DNA of 14,928 bases from Bacteroidia bacterium (lineage in GTDB: Bacteria; Bacteroidota; Bacteroidia; NS11-12g; UBA955): the NCBI GenBank assembly GCA_023228875.1, contig JALOAG010000022.1:1-14928 (forward strand), given 5' to 3'. Below the pieces are notes generated by a model. It was not told the origin of the DNA, did no database searches, and saw nothing but the letters and a program-made list of their open reading frames with translations. Positions 7,854 through 14,928 of the stretch are shown in pieces (positions within the stretch are counted from its first letter, which is position 1; every line of letters begins with the position of its first letter). The translations under genes were made by a program, and so were the position numbers.

Positions 7854-8537
7854 TCAATCTATTTCAAATACATTTTTTAGATAATCATTTACAACACGTG
7901 GCTTGTCAAAGAATTTTGGATTACATATTTCGAGCAAAGAACAAGATTTACAATGTGATTTGTATTTTGGGCGCGGGGTAATTTTTTTTTCAAAAAATTT
8001 ATGCATACTAGCAGAGTATGTTTCTACTTTAGTTCTTAATATATCGTCAAGCAGCACTTCATGACGATGTCTGGTTTCTCCATAATACAAATAACCTTTA
8101 TCTATTCTAAGATTAATTTGACTGTTTATTTTATACATTTCTTCGATGCAAATAGCTTGAGCACAAAGTTGAACCTCATCACACTCATCAAATTTTGGCT
8201 TACCTCTTTTATATTCAACAGGAACGGGAAACCACAAGCCAGTTTTATTTTTCAAAGAAACTCCTGTTGTATTATCAACTCTAATGTACTCTATCAAATC
8301 GGCAACACCATATAACCCTAATTGATATGAAACTAATGAAACCGAACGCAGAGTAATTACATTTCTTCGTGTTTCATTTTCAAATGGATTATCGACCCGA
8401 TTGTGCATATGATTACCTTCTACGGTTCGCATATTTTCGGCCCATTGTTGTTCAATATGTATCAATGCCCATTGCCTTTCACAAAAAGCGAAATGTTGAA
8501 TACCTGAAATCATTAAAAGTTTGTCGTCGGAATACAT
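7854..8537 (-). CDS. cas4: CRISPR-associated exonuclease Cas4
   Basis: Cas4 is a RecB-type nuclease with an iron-sulphur cluster. In type I-C it trims prespacers and checks the PAM together with Cas1. The 227 residues show the four cluster cysteines: C19 (A-F-C-E-R-Q-W) and C196, C199, C205 (C-K-S-C and then C-N-P). The nuclease core is also present: D80 in G-V-A-D, then E108-x-K110 in V-E-Y-K-R-G-K-P, and the helix with Q123 in E-V-Q-L-C-A-Q-A. The gene starts at ATG 8537, 44 bp after cas7, the largest gap in the operon. I see no separate promoter in that gap. It appears fully functional. Confidence 0.97.
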   Translation of the reverse strand: MYSDDKLLMISGIQHFAFCERQWALIHIEQQWAENMRTVEGNHMHNRVDNPFENETRRNVITLRSVSLVSYQLGLYGVADLIEYIRVDNTTGVSLKNKTGLWFPVPVEYKRGKPKFDECDEVQLCAQAICIEEMYKINSQINLRIDKGYLYYGETRHRHEVLLDDILRTKVETYSASMHKFFEKKITPRPKYKSHCKSCSLLEICNPKFFDKPRVVNDYLKNVFEID

Positions 8538-8581
8538 ATTAAATCTTCATTTAAAGTTTCCGTTAAACAGATAACATCAAA

Positions 8582-9448
8582 TTATACCATTTCAATCATC
8601 TCAACATCTGCAGGTATTAAAGTTTTATCTATTTTAACAATATAATCGGAAAATGCTCTTGGAGGTTTAGTTGCATCTTTTCGTTCGATATTTATAGCAT
8701 CAAATAGTTGATGTGCAGGTGCATTTCCTAAAGCTGTAGAGTGCTTAAATACAATCAATTTGCAAGTACTCATCATTCCTCTAGCTGCAGAACGATCGTG
8801 GTCGAACATATTTTTTAATGCTTCCCAGAAAAGGGAAAGATCATCTTCATTAAAGCCAGTTTGTGTTGCTAAATGGGCAGAGATAAATCCTTTAGAAAGA
8901 TAAAGACCATAAGGAATTGTGAATTTACGCCCCATGGTACGGTTATCACCGCCTTGTTTTTCGGCTTCAGCTTCAGTGGCTACAGCCATACGAGTTATAC
9001 TATGCTCCAATGCAACAACCGGATCAATTGAGCGACCAAAGGTAAACTGAATAGGACCACGAACTTGACCTGCATTTTTACCAGTACTTAGGACAGCACC
9101 AAAGGTGCGAATATCGTAATAATTGGCACACATCCATTTTCTTGCGGCTTCGGTTTTATCACCAGCTCTATCTTCTGATTTTACCTCATCTTGCTCATGA
9201 GATTCATCAATCAATGTATTCAAAATTGCTTTTTCTTTTATAAAAATATCAAATGGTCTTTCGGCATTTTTAACCATTTGCACAAAATTCCTCACTTTAC
9301 GTTTAAGACAAACATCTGTAACTAACCCCATGCCAGTTTCAGCATCTACCCTTGGAAGATTACCTGCATCAGGGTCTCCATTGGGGTTACCATCGGTAAC
9401 ATCGAAAAGTAAGGCAAAATCGTATCGGTTTTTAATTAATTTACTCAT
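8582..9448 (-). CDS. cas7: Cascade backbone subunit Cas7 (Csd2)
   Basis: This RAMP-fold protein polymerises along the crRNA to form the Cascade backbone. Its 288 residues are standard for I-C Cas7/Csd2. The signature N-P-N-G-D-P-D-A-G-N-L-P-R lies at 21-33, followed by T-D-V-C-L-K-R-K-V-R. D-I-R-T-F-G-A-V-L-S is at 112-121, and G-P-I-Q-F and the S-I-T-R-M thumb region follow. The ATG at 9448 is well supported: AGGAGA (9456-9461 on the minus strand) overlaps the cas8c stop codon and sits about 7 bases upstream. This is the strongest ribosome-binding site in the operon, fitting the need for several Cas7 copies per complex. Confidence 0.98.
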   Translation of the reverse strand: MSKLIKNRYDFALLFDVTDGNPNGDPDAGNLPRVDAETGMGLVTDVCLKRKVRNFVQMVKNAERPFDIFIKEKAILNTLIDESHEQDEVKSEDRAGDKTEAARKWMCANYYDIRTFGAVLSTGKNAGQVRGPIQFTFGRSIDPVVALEHSITRMAVATEAEAEKQGGDNRTMGRKFTIPYGLYLSKGFISAHLATQTGFNEDDLSLFWEALKNMFDHDRSAARGMMSTCKLIVFKHSTALGNAPAHQLFDAINIERKDATKPPRAFSDYIVKIDKTLIPADVEMIEMV

Positions 9449-9459
9449 AGTATAATCTC

Positions 9460-9831
9460 CTATTCTTTAGTTGTTTTTATTTTTTTAGTAAATAAATCCT
9501 GACGTTGATGATAATAACCAATAGCAAAACGGCTTTGGTCGTCTAAGGAAAGATGAGAAGGTAGTCCATTGCTGCTAATGCCGCTTATAATTTGCTGAAT
9601 CAACCTCTCGTAATAGATCTTGCTCCCACCATCTAATTTTGCTAAATGGTGATTGGAGAGATTTAATAACCGCCCGAATACAGTAACGGGAGTACTTGAA
9701 GCAGCACCATAGTAACGGTCTTTAATAGTTGCATTAATGCTTGGTAGTGCATTCTCTTGAATTTTCTCGAGTACTGCAAACAAGCGACCACATAAGTAGC
9801 CTTGATTTTTGTTTTCTAGGTCGAGTGCCAT
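9460..9831 (-). CDS. cas11c: Predicted small subunit Cas11c from an internal start in cas8c
   Basis: In type I-C systems the Cascade small subunit is known to be made from an internal start in the 3' part of cas8c, in the same frame. Here Met465 of Cas8c (ATG at 9831) begins M-A-L-D-L-E-N-K-N-Q-G-Y-L-C-G-R-L and would give a 123-residue, mostly helical protein, the expected size. The codons just before it (N-N-I-Y-N-I-N-E-K-R) form a locally very AT-rich tract (about 9837-9866), which would favour initiation in Bacteroidota. There is no clear Shine-Dalgarno sequence. The frame and Met are seen; separate translation is inferred from the family. Confidence 0.6.
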   Translation of the reverse strand: MALDLENKNQGYLCGRLFAVLEKIQENALPSINATIKDRYYGAASSTPVTVFGRLLNLSNHHLAKLDGGSKIYYERLIQQIISGISSNGLPSHLSLDDQSRFAIGYYHQRQDLFTKKIKTTKE

Positions 9832-11223
9832 TGTTATACGTTTTTCATTTATATTATAAATATTATTACTTCTGTTTAAGTATGCTTTGAGTATTGCCGC
9901 ACGAATACGGTTAACATGTTGTTCGGCTCTTATACGCCTTATACACTGCTGTTGCATAGTATCAGGATATTTAGTGCCATCAAGAATGCTTTCAATGATT
10001 TTTCCGGCAAGATTTGGCGGAATGTTATCTACTTTAAAATCAAAAGATATATTGGCGAGCAAATTGAAAAGGGAGAAATATTCCTTGTCCGTATTCATTT
10101 CTTTTACTATATCCAGATCTTCAAAGTGCTTTGCAATGTTTATTGCAAAATCAACAATCTTTCCTGTCCTCCAGAATCTTATTGAAATCCGTGCTGCATT
10201 GGGAGTTAACCCTAGGATATAAAATTGGTTATCACTATCAGTATTAAGTTTCCCTGTGTGAATAGACTCAAATAGAGTCTTTACTACTCGTATGTTTTGG
10301 TCGGGATCATCTTTTGATGGAGCAGCGAAGAATGATGCAAATTGGTTTTCGAATTCATCTTGACTCTGAGCCCAAAATAGAACAGATGTATCAGAGATTC
10401 TAAATTTATTCTTAGAATCCTTTCCAAGCAAAACATTGAGTGCTGTAGTGTAAGCATCTTCGGCTTTTTTTGAGACAGGTGCATTCATTCCTTGCTCTTT
10501 ATAATAAGAGTCGTATCCTGATTTTTTTTGGAAACCTACAAGCTTGCCGCCACTTTTACCACCAGGTATTGAAGTGGCTGAATGAAGAGTAGCGATGGGT
10601 AACTTTTCTCCTGTTATTAAACAGACACCTGTATTGGTTTGTATTTGTTGAGATTCGTCAGCATCTTCTGTGGCGTTAACCTCATCATGGAGGTTATAGT
10701 GTTCGGCAACAATTATAGTTTCACCTGCAACTCTGAATGAAAGATTGCACCCCGGTATTTTATAACACTCTGCCCAGTTTTCATGCTTAAGAAGGTTTTG
10801 GATATTTTCTTCTTGTTCATAAAACTTTGCAACTGCTTTAAATTGATTATTATTAGAATATTTTTCTGATAGTTGTCTAATCAGAGAGATAAAAGAGTGA
10901 TTTTGTTTACATGCATCTTTTTTTGCCTTATCGGTTTCATTTTTAGGTTGCCCAAGAACATAACCCCAGTGATCCCAAAAAACATTAGCTGTATCGGCTG
11001 CTTTAGAACCTGTTCGACTTTTGGTTTTGATTACTAAAAACGATTTAGCTCTTTTTTGTTTTCCCTCACCAATTCTGGTATCTTCAAGATTAACGAATTT
11101 ACCCTGATAATCAATAACGATTATGTATGGTATATCTTTACGTTCAAATCCACTTGGCGCAATATTGCTTTCTGGATCTGCAGCTTTACGCTGGTAGTAG
11201 TCGTATAGTGCTTGTAAAATCAT
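9460..11223 (-). CDS. cas8c: Cascade large subunit Cas8c (Csd1)
   Basis: Cas8c recognises the PAM and helps recruit Cas3. The 587 residues match the Csd1 family throughout. The N-terminus (M-I-L-Q-A-L-Y-D-Y-Y) is typical. C-L-I-T-G-E-K lies at 201-207, followed by H-S-A-T, G-K-L-V-G-F and G-Y-D-S-Y-Y-K-E-Q-G-M-N-A-P-V-S, a strongly conserved block. F-Y-I-L-G-L-T-P-N-A-A-R-I-S-I-R-F-W comes later, then the C-terminal helical part. The start is ATG at 11223, overlapping the cas5c stop as ATGA, so the two are probably translationally coupled. The last ~123 codons are likely also translated separately as the small subunit (see the internal start at 9831). Confidence 0.98.
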   Translation of the reverse strand: MILQALYDYYQRKAADPESNIAPSGFERKDIPYIIVIDYQGKFVNLEDTRIGEGKQKRAKSFLVIKTKSRTGSKAADTANVFWDHWGYVLGQPKNETDKAKKDACKQNHSFISLIRQLSEKYSNNNQFKAVAKFYEQEENIQNLLKHENWAECYKIPGCNLSFRVAGETIIVAEHYNLHDEVNATEDADESQQIQTNTGVCLITGEKLPIATLHSATSIPGGKSGGKLVGFQKKSGYDSYYKEQGMNAPVSKKAEDAYTTALNVLLGKDSKNKFRISDTSVLFWAQSQDEFENQFASFFAAPSKDDPDQNIRVVKTLFESIHTGKLNTDSDNQFYILGLTPNAARISIRFWRTGKIVDFAINIAKHFEDLDIVKEMNTDKEYFSLFNLLANISFDFKVDNIPPNLAGKIIESILDGTKYPDTMQQQCIRRIRAEQHVNRIRAAILKAYLNRSNNIYNINEKRITMALDLENKNQGYLCGRLFAVLEKIQENALPSINATIKDRYYGAASSTPVTVFGRLLNLSNHHLAKLDGGSKIYYERLIQQIISGISSNGLPSHLSLDDQSRFAIGYYHQRQDLFTKKIKTTKE

Positions 11224-11927
11224 CGGCGAACCTCCTCGCTTTCCATTGGTGGAACTTCAATTACTCCCTTTTTGAGTTGTGCTCTGAAGAACATAGGTTT
11301 AGGGTCTTTCTCCTCAGAAAAATCCATATCGTAAAGCATAAATCCCAGATCTCGAGTTTCATTGATAGGCTTAATTCTTTCTCCTTCCGGAAATTCTACT
11401 AATTTGAAATTACATGAAAACTCCCGACATCCAAGATAAGGCTGGTTAAAGCATTGCCCTTTTTTTACTCTGCGCTCGAATATGGCGTTGTACTTACCCG
11501 GGTTTTCCGTTTTCTTTAAAATTTCATTCTCCTTTTGGCCTTTTAGTTCTTCAGGAGTTTCAACCCTGTTGCGTTTGCGTAAAGGTGTAAAATCAATTTC
11601 GGCATAAATCCGGTAAGCAACGTCACGCAATAAAAGCCCGGCTCTTTGCTGACGGTTTTCTTCAATGAAAATATGTTTTGATCTATTACTCATTAATTTA
11701 CCAACTTCATTCCGACGTACAGAAACCCATCTAATAGGATTTAAAACCTCAATTTTTTTTATCTTCCATTGGATTGCCGGTTTCCAAAAGATAGCTTCGA
11801 AAATGGCGCGTGCTGCCGAAGGAGTGATTACATCGTAACTTACTCGTTCAACCTTCATTTCGGGTCGTGTAAAGCAAGCATAATCACCCCATATTTCAAT
11901 GCAAAATTCCTTATTATAAAATTCCAT
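11220..11927 (-). CDS. cas5c: Cas5c (Cas5d): pre-crRNA endoribonuclease and Cascade subunit
   Basis: In type I-C, which has no Cas6, Cas5c cuts the repeat hairpin in the pre-crRNA and then caps the 5' handle. The 235 residues carry family blocks: G-D-Y-A-C-F-T-R-P-E at 14-23, V-S-Y-D-V-I-T-P-S-A-A-R at 29-40, F-W-K-P at 47-50, I-R-W-V-S-V-R-R-N-E-V at 65-75, R-Q-Q-R-A-G-L-L-L-R-D-V-A-Y at 92-105, and K-G-Q-C-F-N-Q-P-Y-L-G-C-R-E-F. The positions equivalent to the B. halodurans catalytic Tyr46-Lys116-His117 are Phe47, Lys145 and Tyr146 by my manual alignment, so only the lysine is kept. The ATG at 11927 is 7 bp after the cas3 stop; the end overlaps cas8c by ATGA. Confidence 0.97.
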   Translation of the reverse strand: MEFYNKEFCIEIWGDYACFTRPEMKVERVSYDVITPSAARAIFEAIFWKPAIQWKIKKIEVLNPIRWVSVRRNEVGKLMSNRSKHIFIEENRQQRAGLLLRDVAYRIYAEIDFTPLRKRNRVETPEELKGQKENEILKKTENPGKYNAIFERRVKKGQCFNQPYLGCREFSCNFKLVEFPEGERIKPINETRDLGFMLYDMDFSEEKDPKPMFFRAQLKKGVIEVPPMESEEVRR

Positions 11928-11934
11928 GATATTT

Positions 11935-14160
11935 TTATATAATATTTATTTCTTCTAACCATTTACCATTTAATTGTACTCCTGAGTGAATGCTGTATAA
12001 GTTGTGATAATCCTGAACCCAACAACCATGTAGCTCTACAATTAAACCTGAATTTTTTAATTCTTTAAAATCACGTTCATTAACAGAAACAGAATAACGC
12101 TGTAACTTACGCAGCAACCAAGGATCAGGGCCATTCTTTTTAAAAAGATGGATTAAATCAGTACCCTCTTTATATTCAACAATGATTGTTTTGGATCCTT
12201 TATCGTCAATTAACACAAAATCCTGTGCGGCTGTTGCAAATTGAAATTGCATTAAATAGGCATCTTTCCACAAACTATCTTGAATGTTGGCTTTATCAAA
12301 ATTGTCAATCTTGTTATATAACAACTGAAAGTATTTGAGAAAAGCTTGCGGCTGCAATAGTTCATCTTCATTATTGGATTTGGTTACCAATATTTCTTTA
12401 AAAGTATCGGCACCTTTGCGTATCAACCCGATGGGAGTTCCTTTAGAAGGAATAAAAACCTTCATTTGCCCAAGTTTGTTTTTATAGTTAAGCTTACCTT
12501 CTCTATTACAACGACCGGCACATTGTGCAATTGAATCTAAGCCGGCAATAGCCCTGTAAACCACAGGGAAATCAATATCAACTCCTGCTTCAATTAATTG
12601 AGTACTGATAACTCTTACTTGCAGATTCTCTTTTAACCGGTATTTTATTTCATTGATTAAATCCATAATATGAGCAGTACACATAAGACGTGACAGATGT
12701 ATGGTGTCTTCAGGCATTAAATCATAGAGCTCTCGACATTGTTTCCTTGTATTAACTATGCAAAGCACTTGCCTATGCTGTAAAAGCTCATCAGCAATGG
12801 TTTCCCAATTGGTAGTTCGAGAGATATCATCAGGAACATATACTTTAACTCTTTTAAGGTTGAGTGCCAACTTGTCAATATCATTTACTATCTCCCGAAC
12901 TGAAGTTTTAGCTATTCCTTCAAATGCAAATTGCCCATTGCCACCAATCCGTCCTGTTAGTGCAGGCTGGGTTGCGGTGGAAAATAGAATTGACACCGAG
13001 TAGTCATCTACTAATCCTTTTAATATGGTAAGGATAGGATTTAAAAATTCGGGAGGTAACATTTGAGCCTCATCCAGTATTATTATGCTGTTTACTAAAT
13101 TATGAAGTTTCCGACAACGGGAAGTTTTATTGGAAAATAGAGACTCGAAAAGTTGAACATTTGTTGTGACAATAATTGGAGCATCCCAATTTTCGGTTGC
13201 CAGTTTTTGTTTTTGCGAGTTGAGGTCATCATCAATATTACTATGATGTTCAATCACATTTTCATCACCAAATATAGAGCGATAAATCTGAGCCGTTTGA
13301 GTAATGATGCTTGTATATGGGATAGCTAAAATTATTCGAGATTTATTATATTTTAATGCGTGGATTAACGCCCATGCCATAGATGACAACGTTTTTCCAC
13401 CACCAGTGGGAACAGTTATGGAAAAGAAACCTGGCTCTAAGTAACCAGATTCGATACAATCGTTAAGTATCTTATTTCGTATGGAATTTACTTTTGTAGT
13501 TGCCGCCGACTTTACCATTCCATTCATGAAGTTTCTAAAACGTTCGTTTAACACACTGAAAGCATCATATTTTCCTCTCCTCTCAAAGGACTCAGGATTC
13601 ATGAATCTTTCAGTATCTAAATAATCGGCATCTACCAAACACGAAAAAAGCATTCTTATCCATAAATGGATTTGCTTTGGATTAATCTTCTTACCTGTTG
13701 GTAGATTTAGATTCACTTTTTCAATAAGATCAGATGGAATCTTTGCCCTTATTTTATCTAAAAACTCTTGTTTTTGTAACCTGCTGCTTAAATCACCAGA
13801 TATACCCGGCTCCGGTAACCAATTATGCAGACCAGCATGGTGTCCTGCTATACAATAAGATATGGGAGGCCACAAATCTGGATATAGTTCTTTTGCCAAA
13901 ATTGCTGCTGCAGATGTGTGATCTGTTTTGCCTAATTTATTACCTTCTTGAAATCCAGAGTTTATTTTAATATATTCTTGGAACTCGTCAGAATATTTCC
14001 CTAAATCATGCCATAATCCCAATAACCATCCCCATTCTCCATTGCAAAAATTGGAAGTGAATTTTGCACATAACTTAGCGGTACCGGAAAGATGTTCGAA
14101 AAGATTTTGAATCTTGAAATTGCCGGAATCATCCAATTTTATGTGTGCTATCGAATCCAA
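11935..14160 (-). CDS. cas3: CRISPR nuclease-helicase Cas3
   Basis: Cas3 is recruited by Cascade to the R-loop, unwinds target DNA and degrades it. The 741 residues combine an N-terminal HD nuclease with an SF2 helicase. HD residues are H22 (E-H-L), H51-D52 (W-H-D-L-G-K), H81 (D-H-T-S-A-A) and H107-H108 (A-G-H-H-A-G). Helicase motifs are P-T-G-G-G-K-T at 251-257, D-E-A-Q at 363-366, S-T-A-T at 394-397, T-Q-L-I-E-A-G-V-D-I-D at 520-530 and Q-C-A-G-R-C-N-R-E-G-K at 546-556. The start is unusual: the only usable codon is TTG at 14160, because TAA at 14170-14172 closes the frame upstream and the next Met is near residue 170. S-I-A-H-I just after the TTG matches where family members begin. It is the first gene of the operon. 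Confidence 0.97.
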   Translation of the reverse strand: MDSIAHIKLDDSGNFKIQNLFEHLSGTAKLCAKFTSNFCNGEWGWLLGLWHDLGKYSDEFQEYIKINSGFQEGNKLGKTDHTSAAAILAKELYPDLWPPISYCIAGHHAGLHNWLPEPGISGDLSSRLQKQEFLDKIRAKIPSDLIEKVNLNLPTGKKINPKQIHLWIRMLFSCLVDADYLDTERFMNPESFERRGKYDAFSVLNERFRNFMNGMVKSAATTKVNSIRNKILNDCIESGYLEPGFFSITVPTGGGKTLSSMAWALIHALKYNKSRIILAIPYTSIITQTAQIYRSIFGDENVIEHHSNIDDDLNSQKQKLATENWDAPIIVTTNVQLFESLFSNKTSRCRKLHNLVNSIIILDEAQMLPPEFLNPILTILKGLVDDYSVSILFSTATQPALTGRIGGNGQFAFEGIAKTSVREIVNDIDKLALNLKRVKVYVPDDISRTTNWETIADELLQHRQVLCIVNTRKQCRELYDLMPEDTIHLSRLMCTAHIMDLINEIKYRLKENLQVRVISTQLIEAGVDIDFPVVYRAIAGLDSIAQCAGRCNREGKLNYKNKLGQMKVFIPSKGTPIGLIRKGADTFKEILVTKSNNEDELLQPQAFLKYFQLLYNKIDNFDKANIQDSLWKDAYLMQFQFATAAQDFVLIDDKGSKTIIVEYKEGTDLIHLFKKNGPDPWLLRKLQRYSVSVNERDFKELKNSGLIVELHGCWVQDYHNLYSIHSGVQLNGKWLEEINII

Positions 14161-14353
14161 TGTTTTAAATTATTGTAGGCTTTTTTTATTGTATATATTA
14201 AATTTGATTCAAAGCTATTATGTGACCCCGTCAAAACATGACGTAGCACTAAATTTAGCAGTTATTTCTTTGATAAACAATATTTGTTGATGATATTTTT
14301 CGAACAACAAATAGCCAAAATTCATTCTATTTAGATTTGATGATTAACTGAAT
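14161..14353 (-). promoter_or_regulatory. Upstream region of the cas operon with candidate promoter
   Basis: This AT-rich gene-free stretch precedes cas3. On the minus strand TAGCTTTG (14210-14217) matches the Bacteroidota -7 consensus TAnnTTTG and is the only match in this region. The nearest TTTG upstream (14232-14235) leaves a 14-bp gap instead of 19-21, so the promoter call is weak. CGTCA-AAACA-TGACG (14229-14243) is a perfect 5-bp inverted repeat overlapping that TTTG, a possible operator. No Shine-Dalgarno sequence precedes the cas3 TTG. The rest (14244-14353) shows nothing I recognise. Confidence 0.4.
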
Positions 14354-14685
14354 CTGGGTTGTTGGGCATATGCACTATATGCTGACAACCTAAGCTTTAC
14401 TTGAGATCCAATCTCTCTTTGCTATAGAAAGGAAAACATTACGGTACATGAAAATGTATCCCATACTAGTACCCTTTGAAAAACGGCTTAATAACAACTA
14501 TAAAGCCTTGCTCACTCAGAGCCGCATGACAAAGGTTATAGCTTATACCTACAGTCTTTTCCCACAATTTTCCGGTATCCTAACAAGCGCTACAGCCAGT
14601 ACCCATACAGCGCTATCATCAATTGAACGTATCTTGAATGTTATACGCTTACCTAGGAAAAGGGTATATCTGCCGATAGTTGAGT
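14354..14685 (+). pseudogene. Decayed IS66 tnpC remnant
   Basis: This stretch aligns by eye with the intact tnpC from about 1531 to 1905. Shared stretches include GGGTTGTTGGGCA, ATCCAATCTCTCT, TTACGGTACA and TAGCTTATACCTACAGTC. A readable part (14448-14577) still encodes Y-P-I-L-V-P-F-E-K and V-I-A-Y-T-Y-S-L-F-P-Q in frame. It then drifts out of frame, and a trace of R-K-x-Y-L appears at the end. Internal deletions are evident, one of 36 bp between GAAAG direct repeats (matching the intact gene near 1637-1672). Neither end of the gene remains. It has the same orientation as the intact copy at the other side of the CRISPR locus, but has diverged too far to be a recent copy of it. Confidence 0.85.
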
Positions 14686-14838
14686 CGACGTAGTAAGGCT
14701 ATTGTATTTCAAATTTTATGGTATTTGTGGAGGGTAGGGCTTTTACAGTCCGGATCGCCTCCTTTGGAGTCTGAGTGGAAATTGAAGGTAATATCGATTA
14801 GCATTCGGTTGATCTTACATTTACTTGTATGTATATAA

Positions 14839-14928
14839 TTACGTACCATCTTGAGGATGAGAAGAAATAATTTTATTTATCTCATTCCAATAAAAGAATG
14901 CTTCAATATTGGATTTCTTGAGTTTGTT
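14839..14928 (-). CDS. Possible C-terminal end of an unidentified gene (partial)
   Basis: From the right edge on the minus strand a frame stays open for 29 codons before TAA at 14839-14841. It encodes N-K-L-K-K-S-N-I-E-A-F-F-Y-W-N-E-I-N-K-I-I-S-S-H-P-Q-D-G-T. The composition looks protein-like, but the stretch is too short to assign to a family or to be sure it is coding. The gap 14686-14838 holds nothing I recognise. Confidence 0.3.
   Translation of the reverse strand, partial: NKLKKSNIEAFFYWNEINKIISSHPQDGT

Noticed and set aside
8061..13970. Plus-strand open frames opposite cas4, cas8c, cas5c and cas3.
   Set aside because: They are shadows of conserved genes on the other strand, with hydrophobic low-complexity translations.
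538..14685. The whole locus as an IS66 composite transposon.
   Set aside because: The right copy is a decayed internal fragment without ends, and no terminal repeats or target duplications were found.
1..14928. tRNA, rRNA, tracrRNA or cas6 genes.
   Set aside because: None seen. Type I-C needs neither tracrRNA nor Cas6, so their absence is normal.

Overview
The window carries a complete-looking type I-C CRISPR-Cas locus from what is most likely a member of the Bacteroidota. The phylum is inferred from three things. The coding DNA is AT-rich. A TTTG-N20-TATCTTTG promoter of the Bacteroidota type precedes the IS66 transposase. The IS66 and IS21 proteins look like those common in Bacteroidales. 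The genus cannot be told from this sequence.

Left flank (1-3030): mobile DNA and gene debris. An IS66-family element has a damaged tnpB (159-464) and an intact tnpC transposase (538-2109), followed by a weak terminator-like hairpin. On the minus strand come a fragment of a PD-(D/E)XK nuclease-like gene (2237-2518) and the first ~130 codons of an IS21-family istA (2502-2894). The IS21 end, with three TGTACAT boxes spaced exactly 24 bp apart, stops 3 bp short of the first CRISPR repeat.

Centre (3031-6346): a CRISPR array of 50 copies of a 33-bp repeat, identical as far as I can read, and 49 spacers of 32-37 bp. It is read on the minus strand. The repeat can fold into an 8-bp stem closed by a GCAA tetraloop, leaving an 11-nt tail. 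Two spacers near the old end are duplicated. The AT-rich leader lies between the array and cas2 (6347-6515).

Right part (6516-14160, minus strand): the genes run cas3-cas5c-cas8c-cas7-cas4-cas1-cas2-leader-array, the standard I-C order, with gaps of 4-44 bp and one ATGA overlap. Cas3 (HD plus helicase) is the target-degrading nuclease. Cas5c processes crRNA and, with Cas7, Cas8c and a small subunit probably translated from inside cas8c (start at 9831), forms Cascade. Cas4-Cas1-Cas2 acquire spacers. All recognised catalytic motifs are present except that Cas5c has Phe and Tyr where the Bacillus halodurans enzyme has catalytic Tyr and His.

Right flank (14161-14928): a candidate cas promoter region, then a decayed second IS66 tnpC copy (14354-14685), then the last 29 codons of an unidentified possible minus-strand gene cut by the window edge.

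I found no wholly unknown system. The most interesting points are the Cas5c active-site substitutions, the hidden Cas11c start, the IS21-truncated array end, and the spacer duplication that skips one spacer.
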